Shown piece by piece: positions 7,053 to 15,290 of a DNA stretch of 17,016 nucleotides. Location: NCBI GenBank assembly GCA_036276255.1, contig DASUPK010000093.1, positions 1-17,016 on the forward strand, given 5' to 3'. The notes beneath the pieces were generated by a model. The model did no database searches. It was not told where the DNA came from and saw nothing but the letters and a program-made list of their open reading frames with translations. Both the position numbers and the translations under genes were made by a program. The first letter of the stretch is position 1; every line of letters starts with the position of its first letter. The stretch is from DASUPK01 sp036276255. GTDB taxonomy: Bacteria > Actinomycetota > Thermoleophilia > Solirubrobacterales > 70-9.

Positions 7053-7566
7053 ATGAAGGTGATCATCGCCTACGAGTCCATGTACGGCAACACCAGGGAG
7101 ATCGCGGAGGCGATCGCCGACGGCACCGGCAAGGCGAAGGTCCTGGCAGTCAACAACGACGACCCGGGCGAGGCGGACGAAGCCGACGTCCTGATCGCCG
7201 GCGGCCCGACCCACATGCACGGCATCGCGACCACGATGAGCCGCAAGGGAACCGGCCAGGCGGCCGAGGAGGAGGGCACGAAGCTGGAACCCGGCGCGGT
7301 CGATGGCGCGGGCCTGCGCAAGTGGCTCGCGGACCGCAAGGGCGACGGCAGGAAGGCCGCGGCGTTCGACACGCGCATCGAAAAGTCGCCCATGCTCACC
7401 GGCGCGGCGTCCCGCGGGATCGCGAAACGCCTCCGTAAGGCCGGCTACGAGATGATCGCCGATCCCGAGAGCTTCTTCGTCGAGGACTCCGAGGGCCCGC
7501 TGGCCGAAGGCGAGCTCGAGCGAGCCAAGGCCTGGGGCGCCGAACTCGCGAAGAAAGCTCGGCTAG
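7053..7566 (+). CDS. Flavodoxin-like protein, stop codon displaced by a frameshift
   Basis: The N-terminus MKVIIAYESMYGNTREIAEA is a textbook flavodoxin FMN-phosphate loop (S/T-x-Y-G-N-T), and VLIAGGPTHMHG (about 49-60) is the second FMN-contact loop. SFFVEDSEGPLAEGELERAK (about 143-162) closes the domain, as in actinobacterial flavodoxin-family proteins of about 160-175 residues. The expected stop is absent: the frame stays open to 9047, running antisense through the whole NDH-2 gene, which is not credible as protein. One base off frame, a TAG sits at 7564-7566 directly after the domain, and losing one A from the AAGAAAG run would give ...AKKLG-stop at 170 residues. I end the gene there. Likely role: FMN-dependent electron transfer or a quinone-reductase-like activity, possibly with the convergent NDH-2. 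Confidence 0.75.
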
Positions 7567-8903
7567 CTGCTCCCGCGCGGCCGGGCGGCTCCCTCGGAAT
7601 CGAACTGCTCGATGACTCGTCCCCCGCGGCCGCGGGTGAAGAAGCTGAACGCCCAGCGGATCAGCACCAGCAACCGGTTCTGGAACCCGATCAGGTACCA
7701 GAGGTGGACCACGAGCCAGGTGACCCAGGCCGGGAACCCGCTCAGCCGCGCGACGTGGAGGTCCGCCACGGCCCGCGCCCTGCCGATCGTCGCGAGATTC
7801 CCCTTGTCGCGGTAGCGGAAGGGCTTGTGGTCCCTGCCCCGCAGCCGAGCCTTGACGAGCTTCGCCGCGTAGCGGCCCTGCTGCATCGCCACCGGGGCGA
7901 CGCCGGGCAGGTCCTGGAGCGTGCCGTCCTCGTCGTGCACCCGCACCATGTCCCCGAGGGCGATCACCTCGAGATGCCCGGGCAGCGTCAGTTCAGGCCC
8001 GACCGAGACCCTTCCCGCCCGATCGACGTCTGCGCCGGTCGCGTCTCCCAGGCGCCTGGCGAGCGAGGCCGCCGTGACCCCGGCGGCCCAGATGACCGTC
8101 TTCGCCGGGATGTGCTCGGTGGAGCCGCCGTGCGCCTCGACCGTGACGCTCTCGTCGTCGATGTCGACGACGGTGTGGCTGAGCAACGGCGTGACACCAA
8201 GATGCTCGAGCGCGCGCGATGCCTTCTGCGACAGCGACGGCGGGAAGGTCGTGAGCACGCGATCGGCCATCTCGACCAGCAGCACCCGTCCCGCGCTGGG
8301 GTCCATCACGCGGAAGTCCCGCCGGAGCGTGTCGCGGGCCAACTCGCCGATCTGGCCGGCCATCTCCACCCCGGTCGGTCCGGCGCCGACCACGACGAAG
8401 GTCAGCCAGGCGCGGCGGCGCTCCTCGTCGGTCTCCAGCTCGGCGGCCTCGAAGGCGCTCAGGATCTGCGCGCGGACGGCGAGCGCGCTCTCCAGCGACT
8501 TCACCTCGTGGGCGAACTCCTTCCACTCGTCGTGCCCGAAGTAGGAGTAGCGGGAGCCGCCGGCGGCGATCAGCGTGTCGTAGGGCACCGTAAGCGGGCC
8601 CTCCTCGCCGACGCCCGGCTGGACCTGGACGGTCCGGCCCTCGAGGTCCAGGTTGCGCACCTCGCCGAGCAGCACCCGCACGTTCCGACGCCGCTTGAAG
8701 ACGGCGCGCAGCGGATAGGCGACCTCCTCGGCGGAGAGCGCCCCGGTCGCCACCTGGTAGGTGAGGGGCTGGAAGAGGTGGAAGTTGCGGCGGTCGATCA
8801 GGGTCACCTCGACCGGCAGGCGAGCGAGCTTCTGGACAGCCTGGAGCCCGCCGAAGCCGCCTCCGATCACGACCACCCTGTGCGGGGAGCCCATGCCGCT
8901 CAA
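7563..8903 (-). CDS. ndh: Type II NADH dehydrogenase (NDH-2)
   Basis: Non-proton-pumping, membrane-associated NADH:quinone oxidoreductase. There are two Rossmann folds: HRVVVIGGGFGGL (8-20) for FAD and FVVVGAGPTGVEMAG (169-183) for NADH. NFHLFQPLTYQVATGALS (40-57) is highly typical of NDH-2, and VIWAAGV and VIALGDM complete the FAD contacts. The C-terminus has a hydrophobic, Trp-rich segment (AWVTWLVVHLWYLIGFQNRL) followed by basic residues, the usual membrane anchor. Length 446 is normal. The start is TTG 8901-8903 or, equally possible, ATG 8892-8894. The TTG overlaps a TGA that closes a tiny upstream frame. The TAG stop (7563-7565) shares a CTAG palindrome with the likely stop of the convergent flavodoxin gene. 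Confidence 0.95.
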   Translation of the reverse strand: MSGMGSPHRVVVIGGGFGGLQAVQKLARLPVEVTLIDRRNFHLFQPLTYQVATGALSAEEVAYPLRAVFKRRRNVRVLLGEVRNLDLEGRTVQVQPGVGEEGPLTVPYDTLIAAGGSRYSYFGHDEWKEFAHEVKSLESALAVRAQILSAFEAAELETDEERRRAWLTFVVVGAGPTGVEMAGQIGELARDTLRRDFRVMDPSAGRVLLVEMADRVLTTFPPSLSQKASRALEHLGVTPLLSHTVVDIDDESVTVEAHGGSTEHIPAKTVIWAAGVTAASLARRLGDATGADVDRAGRVSVGPELTLPGHLEVIALGDMVRVHDEDGTLQDLPGVAPVAMQQGRYAAKLVKARLRGRDHKPFRYRDKGNLATIGRARAVADLHVARLSGFPAWVTWLVVHLWYLIGFQNRLLVLIRWAFSFFTRGRGGRVIEQFDSEGAARPRGSS

Positions 8904-8950
8904 CTGCCGACCAGGTCGCGTCGCTCGAACATTCGCACGGCCGCGACCAT
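8900..8950 (-). other. Possible 16-codon leader ORF overlapping the ndh start
   Basis: ATG at 8948-8950 opens the frame MVAAVRMFERRDLVGS, closing with TGA at 8900-8902. That TGA overlaps the TTG start of the NADH dehydrogenase (T-TGA), an arrangement often linked to coupled translation. A TATGGT hexamer overlaps its ATG. It may be chance in a 120-bp gap. Confidence 0.15.
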
Positions 8951-9008
8951 ATCGGCGCGGGCAATCCGACTCGGCCGAGGAGGCTTCCTACCTCAATGGC
9001 TGCCGGCC

Positions 9009-9022
9009 CGCGGAAGTCCGCG
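9009..9022 (-). terminator. Small hairpin after the 75-residue ORF
   Basis: CGCGG and CCGCG form a 5-bp stem around AAGT, 4 bp beyond the TGA at 9026-9028. It is short and lacks a U-tract, so it is only a weak terminator candidate. Confidence 0.2.
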
Positions 9023-9025
9023 TGC

Positions 9026-9253
9026 TCAGGCGGGCCGGGTGGGATAGGCGCCGAGGCGCTCGCGCACCTGGCGCACCACAACGACGTGGGTGCCGCACGC
9101 GCGCGCGACCCTCGTGTCGCAACGGTCGGGAGCGCGAGTCAATTCGAGCTCCACCAGCCCCTCCGCGTCGGCCTGCCGGCACCACGCCGGGAAGTCATCG
9201 CCGTCGAAGTCCACAACCCGCGCGCCGTCCGCAATCCAGCTGGATGCACTCAT
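9026..9253 (-). CDS. Hypothetical small protein (75 aa)
   Basis: I do not recognise the family. From ATG 9251-9253 the product begins MSASSWIADGARVVDFDGDD and ends VRERLGAYPTRPA. It is soluble, mildly acidic at the N-terminus, with Cys residues at about 40, 59 and 67 and a Trp in the first helix-like part. GGAGGAG lies 14 bases before the ATG, rather far, and an in-frame TTG at 9265 is closer to that site, so the start may be four residues earlier. It is followed on the same strand by ndh (about 120 bp on) and preceded by the secreted-protein relic. Confidence 0.45.
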   Translation of the reverse strand: MSASSWIADGARVVDFDGDDFPAWCRQADAEGLVELELTRAPDRCDTRVARACGTHVVVVRQVRERLGAYPTRPA

Positions 9254-9345
9254 TTGTCGCCCCAACTCTCCTCCGGTTAGTGGAGAGCCGCTACCCACTT
9301 CCCGGCGCCCTAAACCCGCTCCGGGGTGCGCCGCCGCCTGAACGG

Positions 9346-9456
9346 CTAGCGCTTCTTCAGCTTGAGCTTCAGCTTCACCGTCTGGGTCCGGGTGAAGCCG
9401 GCGTCGGGCTTGAAGCTGATGGCCGCACGGAGCTTGAGCTTGCCCAGGTCACGCAG
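9346..9456 (-). pseudogene. Relic of a secreted beta-rich protein C-terminus
   Basis: The last 36 codons before a TAG at 9346-9348 include LGKLKLRAAISFKPDAGFTR and TQTVKLKLKLKKR. Alternating Lys/Leu strands, an F-x-P-D-x-G turn and a basic 'KLKLKLKKR' end resemble the C-terminus of large extracellular Ig/Calx-beta-like proteins common in Thermoleophilia genomes (from memory). The remnant starts within 8 bp of the TGA of the SEC14/STAS-like gene in another frame. Nothing upstream in frame belongs to such a protein, so the rest of the gene has been lost. Confidence 0.5.
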
Positions 9457-9817
9457 CGACCCAGGACTTCGCCTCTTCCAGTTCATCCATGCCGTAGACC
9501 GCGAGCTCTCCGGGCATCGCCCAGGTGAACATGCGCGTCGACTTCGACACCCAGTCGACGCCACTGACGAAGGCGAGCTTCCTCCAGGCCGAGCGGTTCG
9601 TGATCTCGGCCCTGACCCCGGTCTTCACGTCCTCGATCCAGGCCCCGGGCTCCAGCCCGTCGAAGTCCGGGAGCACGAAGAGGACGCGGGCCTCGCCAGA
9701 ATCGGTCGCCTCCTTCAGCGCCGGTTCGAGGACGTTCCGGTAATCGTCCTTCGTGAGCTTGCCCGAAGCCCGCAAGCCGATGACGCCGGTGGGCATGTCG
9801 TCAATCCTCTCGACCAT
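9449..9817 (-). CDS. STAS/SEC14-like (SpoIIAA-like) domain protein
   Basis: This 122-residue protein matches the size and pattern of the SpoIIAA-like family (STAS/SEC14 domain). It has an opening strand TGVIGLRASGKLTKDDYRNV, a helix, a core strand ARVLFVLPDFDGLEPGAWIED, and a closing RMFTWAMPGELAVYGMDELE with 'A..WV' at the end. Family members are thought to bind lipids or nucleotides; no ligand can be deduced. The start is fixed by AGGAGGAG four bases before ATG 9815-9817; the open frame continues upstream to 10117 only as a shadow of the ABC ATPase. It is divergent from the ABC transporter across a 43-bp gap. Its 3' end runs into the secreted-protein relic. Confidence 0.85.
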   Translation of the reverse strand: MVERIDDMPTGVIGLRASGKLTKDDYRNVLEPALKEATDSGEARVLFVLPDFDGLEPGAWIEDVKTGVRAEITNRSAWRKLAFVSGVDWVSKSTRMFTWAMPGELAVYGMDELEEAKSWVAA

Positions 9818-9845
9818 GTCTCCTCCTGGCGGTGGTTGGCAGTCG

Positions 9846-9855
9846 CTATTAATAG
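9846..9855. promoter_or_regulatory. AT-rich palindrome between divergent genes
   Basis: CTATTAATAG is a perfect 10-bp palindrome, 5 bases before the ABC ATPase ATG (9861) and 28 bases before the SEC14/STAS-like ATG. Its symmetry means it can present a TATTAA-type -10 in both directions or act as an operator. Confidence 0.35.
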
Positions 9856-9860
9856 GCAGG

Positions 9861-10655
9861 ATGCCCAACGCCCTTGAGCTGCGCGGACTCACCAAACGAT
9901 ACGACGACGGGACCCTCGCCCTCGACTCCCTCGACCTCGAGGTCCCGTCCGGCAGCTTCTTCGGCCTGCTCGGCCCGAACGGCGCCGGCAAGACCACGCT
10001 GATCTCGGCCGTCTGCAACCTGATCCGGCTGACTGAGGGCGAGATCTCGGTCTTCGGCGAGCCGGGCGGCTCGATGGAGGCACGACGGATGATCGGCATC
10101 GCCGAGCAGGAGCCCAACCTCGACCGCTTCCTGACCGTCCACGAGACGCTCGTCTACCACGGCGGTTACTACGGGATGAGCGGCGAGGCCGCCGCCGACC
10201 GGGCCGAGGAGATGATCGACGTCTTCGACCTGCGCGCCAAGCGCGACACCCGCGCGCCCAAGCTCTCCGGCGGCATGCGTCGCCGCCTGCTTCTCGCCCG
10301 CGCGCTGCTCCATGAACCGCGCCTGGTGATCCTCGACGAGCCGACCGCCGGTGTCGACCTCGAGCTCCGCCATGAGCTCTGGCGGTACATCCGCCGCCTC
10401 CACGAGCTCGGCACCACGATCCTGCTCACCACCCACTACCTCGAGGAGGCCGAGGCGCTCTGCGAGGAGATCGCGCTGATCGGCAAGGGCCGGATCATGG
10501 CCCGCGACACCGCCGCCGGCCTCAAGGAACGCTTCGACGCGGCCACCCTGGAGGACGTCTACATGAAGACCGTGGCCGCCGGGCGGCGCGAGGTCGACGG
10601 GTCGAGCGAGGAGCCCGCGGCTACGGGCTCTCCCTCTGCACGAACCACTCGGTGA
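9861..10655 (+). CDS. ABC transporter ATP-binding protein (ABC-2 / DrrA-like)
   Basis: Cytosolic ATPase of an exporter. All motifs are intact: Walker A GPNGAGKTT (38-46), Q-loop AEQEP (Gln83), signature LSGGMRRR (135-142), Walker B RLVILDEPTAG (154-164) and the H-loop LLTTHYLEEAE (His192). 264 residues is typical, and the sequence resembles DrrA/NodI-type ATPases that pair with a single ABC-2 permease. The start is ATG 9861; the longer frame to 9753 overlaps the divergent gene. The partner permease is at 11068-11850, but a minus-strand gene lies between them and overlaps the last 35 bp here, so co-transcription would require reading through an antisense gene. Substrate unknown. Confidence 0.95.
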   Translation: MPNALELRGLTKRYDDGTLALDSLDLEVPSGSFFGLLGPNGAGKTTLISAVCNLIRLTEGEISVFGEPGGSMEARRMIGIAEQEPNLDRFLTVHETLVYHGGYYGMSGEAAADRAEEMIDVFDLRAKRDTRAPKLSGGMRRRLLLARALLHEPRLVILDEPTAGVDLELRHELWRYIRRLHELGTTILLTTHYLEEAEALCEEIALIGKGRIMARDTAAGLKERFDAATLEDVYMKTVAAGRREVDGSSEEPAATGSPSARTTR

Positions 10656-11022
10656 ACTCGCGGCAGCGGCCGTCGGGGTTGAAGCGCATCACGAAACAGT
10701 TGTCATAAACCCGTTCGATCGGGCCGCCCGGCCGATCGCGGTAGGTGCTCGTGCCGGTGGCCACGGCGGAGTCGCCATCGATGGCGAAGGCGGTGTAGCC
10801 GGCGTCGTAGGTGCCCGGCTCGTCGCGGGCCGAGGCGTCGGGGTGGTCGCCCTCCCCGAGCCACGACTCCACCACCGAGTCGCGGCCCTCGATCGGCACG
10901 TCGCCCGGGTGGTAGCGGTAGGAGATCTCCTCGGCGAACAGCGCCTCGACCTGGCTGCGGTCGTAGCTCTTCCAGGCCTCGACGTAAGCGTCCAGCCAGC
11001 GATCCACATCCTCCCGGGTCAT
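10621..11022 (-). CDS. SnoaL-like / NTF2-family protein, antisense within an ABC exporter locus
   Basis: The 133-residue protein has the NTF2/SnoaL cone pattern: an opening helix VDRWLDAYVEAWKSYDRSQV, then ALFAEEISYRYHPGDVPIEG with R-D-S, a central strand DGDSAVATGTSTYRDR, and the closing strands CFVMRFNPDGRCREFTEWFV. The Trp and acidic residues at the end line the usual ligand pocket. Members include cyclases, isomerases and non-enzymatic binders, so function is open. The start ATG (11020-11022) is preceded by TAGGAT with a 6-base gap and no Shine-Dalgarno. It overlaps the ATPase by 35 bp tail to tail and is divergent from the permease across 45 bp. Confidence 0.88.
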   Translation of the reverse strand: MTREDVDRWLDAYVEAWKSYDRSQVEALFAEEISYRYHPGDVPIEGRDSVVESWLGEGDHPDASARDEPGTYDAGYTAFAIDGDSAVATGTSTYRDRPGGPIERVYDNCFVMRFNPDGRCREFTEWFVQRESP

Positions 11023-11028
11023 GGGCCG

Positions 11029-11059
11029 ATCCTAACCAGCAGGAGCCCGCAGCTACCTT
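11029..11059. promoter_or_regulatory. Divergent leaderless promoter pair
   Basis: On the minus strand TAGGAT (11029-11034) lies 6 bases before the SnoaL-like ATG. On the plus strand TACCTT (11054-11059) lies 8 bases before the permease ATG at 11068. Neither start has a Shine-Dalgarno. The permease thus appears to have its own promoter, separate from the ATPase. Confidence 0.45.
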
Positions 11060-11067
11060 GTCTGGCA

Positions 11068-11850
11068 ATGAGCGAACACGTCCAGCCCAACCCCTGGCAG
11101 GGTTTCCTGTGGCTCTCGCGCCGCGAATGCCACCGCGTCCTTCGCCTCTGGACCCAGACGACGCTCGCGCCGGTCGTCTCCTCCCTGCTCTTCATCGTCG
11201 TCTTCGGACTCAGCCTCGGTGGCCGGATCAAGCAGGTCGACGGATTCGACTACGACCAGTTCATCGTCCCCGGCCTGGTCGCGATGGCGATGGCCCAGGC
11301 GGCCTACTCCAACAATGCGAGCACGATCTTCCAAGGCCGCTCTGACCGCTACATCGACGACGTCCTCGCCGCCCCGATGCACAACTGGCAGGTCAACCTC
11401 GGCTACCTGGTCGGCGGCGCCTTCCGAGCCCTGATCATCGGCATCGGCCTAGCCGCCTGCGCGATCCCGATCACGGGCGCCCCCGTCATCCACCCCGCTC
11501 TCCTGATCGTCGGCGTGCTGCTGCTGGTCGTCGGCTTCGGAGCCCTCGGCACGATCGTCGGCATCTACGCCGAGACCTTCGATCACACGAGCTTCATCAA
11601 CAACATCGTGATCCTCCCCCTCACCTTCCTCGGCGGGGTCTTCTACTCGGTCAGCCGCCTCGGCTCACCCTGGGAGCAGCTTTCCCACGTGAACCCGCTC
11701 TTCTACGTGGTGGAGACGATCCGCTACGGCTTCCTTGGCGTCTCCGACGTGAGCCCCTGGATCGCCTACGCGGTGGTCGCCGGCATGTGCCTGGCGCTGT
11801 TGGCGTGGAGCCAGTGGCTGTTTACGAGTGGGCGGAAGTTGAAGCCCTAA
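11068..11850 (+). CDS. ABC-2 type transporter permease
   Basis: Integral membrane half of the exporter whose ATPase is at 9861-10655. The 260 residues show six hydrophobic segments: about 30-50 (TLAPVVSSLLFIVVFGLSLG), 67-80, 116-136 (GGAFRALIIGIGLAACAIPI), 143-166, 176-195 (NNIVILPLTFLGGVFYSVSR) and 230-252. The amphipathic N-terminus and the 'PLTFLGGVFYS...LP.W....NPL' region (here ending SHVNPLFYVVETIRYGF) are characteristic of ABC-2 permeases such as DrrB/NodJ. The longer frame back to 10843 is a shadow of the SnoaL-like gene. Substrate unknown; drug or polyketide/glycan export is the usual role of such pairs. Confidence 0.93.
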   Translation: MSEHVQPNPWQGFLWLSRRECHRVLRLWTQTTLAPVVSSLLFIVVFGLSLGGRIKQVDGFDYDQFIVPGLVAMAMAQAAYSNNASTIFQGRSDRYIDDVLAAPMHNWQVNLGYLVGGAFRALIIGIGLAACAIPITGAPVIHPALLIVGVLLLVVGFGALGTIVGIYAETFDHTSFINNIVILPLTFLGGVFYSVSRLGSPWEQLSHVNPLFYVVETIRYGFLGVSDVSPWIAYAVVAGMCLALLAWSQWLFTSGRKLKP

Positions 11851-11903
11851 GAACTGCGGTTGCAACGCCTCACCAGGTCGGGGGGTTGCAGCTATCCCGG
11901 CCC

Positions 11904-11909
11904 TATGTT
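11904..11909 (+). promoter_or_regulatory. TANNNT hexamer 6 bases before a short antisense ORF
   Basis: TATGTT is followed by six bases and then ATG 11916-11918, the same geometry as other starts in this window. There is no -35 match. It could be a chance hit or the start of an antisense RNA to ftsH. Confidence 0.25.
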
Positions 11910-11929
11910 CCCTCTATGCCGAAGAACGC

Positions 11930-13969
<2,040 letters not shown>

Positions 13970-13975
13970 GGACCC

Positions 13976-13981
13976 AATGTA
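13976..13981 (-). promoter_or_regulatory. Candidate -10 for leaderless ftsH mRNA
   Basis: On the minus strand TACATT is followed by GGGTCC and then the TTG at 13967-13969. No Shine-Dalgarno is present. It lies between the stop of the tiny upstream ORF (13987) and ftsH, so ftsH may have its own promoter. Confidence 0.45.
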
Positions 13982-13986
13982 CCCGG

Positions 13987-14058
13987 CTACTCCAGCGGGT
14001 TGCCGTTCTCGTCGATCGGGATCCCGGCGAGCCGGTACTGCTCGTACCCTGGGTGCAT
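13987..14058 (-). CDS. Tiny ORF A (23 aa), paralogue of tiny ORF B
   Basis: ATG at 14056-14058 opens MHPGYEQYRLAGIP, continuing IDENGNPLE before TAG 13987-13989. The core QYRLAGIPIDENGNPLE aligns without gaps to QYRMAGIEIDDQGNVAE of the ORF at 16473-16547, sharing Q-Y-R-x-A-G-I-x-I-D-x-x-G-N-x-x-E. The stop is 17 bases from the ftsH TTG on the same strand. Its ATG overlaps the ATG of the divergent zincin in a CATG palindrome. GAGGAT lies 7 bases before the ATG as a possible -10. No family is recognised; it is charged, soluble and without a membrane segment. It may be a micropeptide or the degenerate end of a larger domain. Confidence 0.4.
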   Translation of the reverse strand: MHPGYEQYRLAGIPIDENGNPLE

Positions 14059-14071
14059 GAGGGAGATCCTC
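14045..14071. promoter_or_regulatory. Interlocked divergent -10 elements around a CATG start
   Basis: TACCCT (14045-14050, +) is 6 bases before the zincin ATG at 14057. On the minus strand GAGGAT (14066-14071) is 7 bases before the ATG of tiny ORF A at 14058. Each hexamer lies inside the other gene's coding sequence. The plus-strand element is the more convincing. Confidence 0.4.
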
Positions 14072-14629
14072 GTTCCTCCGCTGCGGGCCGCGGCCTTCGC
14101 CGCCGTCGTCGCCGGGTGCCTGCTCGTGTTCCTCAACCCGCCGTCGTTCGCCCACCTCGGTGGGCTGATGACGATCCTGGTCGGGGCGATCGCGATCGTG
14201 CTCATCACCGCCTGGGTGACGACGCTGGCGATCGGGAATGAGATGCCGGAGCCCGAGTTCCGAAAGCTCGTCGATCGGAGCGAGGCACTTGCCGCTCTGC
14301 CGGCTCCCGACTATCCGCCGAGCGAGTTCGATCTGCTGGTGATCGAGGCGATCGACAACCTCCCGCCGGAGTTCCAGGCGCTGCTGGCGGACACGCCCGT
14401 CGTGATCTCGAACCTCGGTCACGAGCACCGGGCCTACGGGATGTACATGGGCGGCACGGTGGCGCGCGACATCTATCCCGACCGGATCGTCATCTACCAG
14501 GACACCCTGGAGCGCGACTTCGGGCACGACCCGGACCTGCTCCGGGCACAGGTGGAACGGGTTGTGCAGCACGAGCTCGCCCACCACCTCGGCTGGAACG
14601 AGCCCGGCGTGCGGGGGCTCGGGCTCTGA
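14057..14629 (+). CDS. Membrane-anchored metallopeptidase-family protein (minimal zincin)
   Basis: This 190-residue protein has two hydrophobic N-terminal segments (about 9-27 AAAFAAVVAGCLLVFL and 36-60 GLMTILVGAIAIVLITAWV). They are followed by a compact domain with PPSEFDLLVIEAIDNLPPEF (87-106) and VVISNLGHEH, ending with the zinc motif HELAHHLGW (172-180). This is the layout of the small 'metallopeptidase family protein' group (DUF1025-like minimal zincins), which usually lack membrane segments, so the N-terminal anchor is the unusual part. Catalysis is unproven for that family. It is divergent from ftsH, suggesting a shared link to membrane-protein turnover (inference). The ATG is preceded by TACCCT with a 6-base gap. 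Confidence 0.88.
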   Translation: MREILVPPLRAAAFAAVVAGCLLVFLNPPSFAHLGGLMTILVGAIAIVLITAWVTTLAIGNEMPEPEFRKLVDRSEALAALPAPDYPPSEFDLLVIEAIDNLPPEFQALLADTPVVISNLGHEHRAYGMYMGGTVARDIYPDRIVIYQDTLERDFGHDPDLLRAQVERVVQHELAHHLGWNEPGVRGLGL

Positions 14630-14645
14630 GCCCGGCACCGGCGGG

Positions 14646-15178
14646 CTAGGGCGCCAAGGCGGTCCAGCTCAGAACGCCGGTGTCACAGGTGAGGTAGTCA
14701 CCGTGATTGGACCCGTCGTTGCGGTGGTTCTCCATCCGGAGGGTGCCGCTGGCCGTTCGACCAGTGAACCTGCCCTGGAGATTGAAGCTGCCTGAGTCGA
14801 TGTCGCCGGAACTGGTGTCGGTGACGTTGAAGGTCTTGTTCTTCTTGACGAAGATCGTCCCCTCGATGCTTGTGTGGGTGGTGGTCACCGCATCGCCGCC
14901 GCCGTCGGTCGGGTAGTAGGCCTGGCCGTCGGCGCACTGGAAGTAGACGTTGATCGCCTTTGCCAAGAGGTTCTTGGGGACGAGCTTCTTGGACCCGTGA
15001 AACTTGTGGCCGAAGTGGACCTTGAGCTCAACCGAGGCCTGCCCGAGCGATAGCGGCGGTTGATCGGGCCGGTCCACTTGGGGTCCTTGGCGATGGTGCC
15101 GGAGGCGGCGATCGCCAGGGCGGCGAATGTCATGGCCGCCAGGCCAACCACGCGAGCCGCTCGTCGAGAGAACCTCAT
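14646..15178 (-). pseudogene. Secreted beta-rich protein split by a frameshift
   Basis: ATG 15176-15178 opens a signal peptide (MRFSRRAARVVGLAAMTFAA, then LAIAASGTIAKDPKWTGPIN). That frame then turns into Arg/Ser-rich nonsense. One base away, a second frame reads VELKVHFGHKFHGSKKLVPK and continues through FNLQGRFTGRTASGTLRMEN to TCDTGVLSWTALAP-TAG at 14646. 'G.F....ASGTLR....TCD.G...WTA' is a recurrent C-terminal pattern of secreted Thermoleophilia proteins (from memory), so the two frames appear to be one gene of about 175 residues. A -1 shift (or one missing base) between about 15030 and 15065 would join them. No slippery heptamer is visible. Either a recent mutation or an assembly error. 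Confidence 0.65.
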
Positions 15179-15188
15179 TGCCCCGCAA

Positions 15189-15194
15189 ACCGTA
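15189..15194 (-). promoter_or_regulatory. Candidate -10 for the secreted-protein gene
   Basis: On the minus strand TACGGT lies 10 bases before the ATG at 15178, with GCGGGG just before the start as a weak ribosome-binding match. Confidence 0.3.
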
Positions 15195-15216
15195 GGGTGA
15201 GGCACTCATCAAATCC

Positions 15217-15290
15217 TTATCGCGGCGGGATGTCCTGGTTCCGGTGCAGGACGTTTCGGGGTCGTAGCGGGACTTCAGCGCCTGGAGACG
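15217..15290 (-). pseudogene. Relic of a berberine-bridge-type FAD oxidase C-terminus
   Basis: The minus strand encodes RLQALKSRYDPE in one frame. After a one-base shift at GAAACGTCC it gives VLHRNQDIPPR followed by TAA (15217-15219). 'RL.ALK.RYDPEN..H.NQ.I.P' is the signature C-terminal BBE segment of FAD-linked oxidases. Restoring one A (GAAAACGTC) would give the expected E-N-V-L. Only this tail survives; the patatin gene on the other strand begins about 40 bp further, where the rest should be. The remnant is too short to function. Confidence 0.6.

Noticed and set aside
7053..9047. 664-residue open frame continuing the flavodoxin
   Set aside because: Beyond about residue 170 it is exactly antisense to a complete, motif-rich NADH dehydrogenase and has the Arg/Pro/Asp-rich composition of an antisense frame.
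13970..14638. N-terminal extension of ftsH to 902 residues
   Set aside because: It is antisense to the zincin gene, unlike any FtsH N-terminus, and the TTG at 13969 has a well-placed upstream hexamer.
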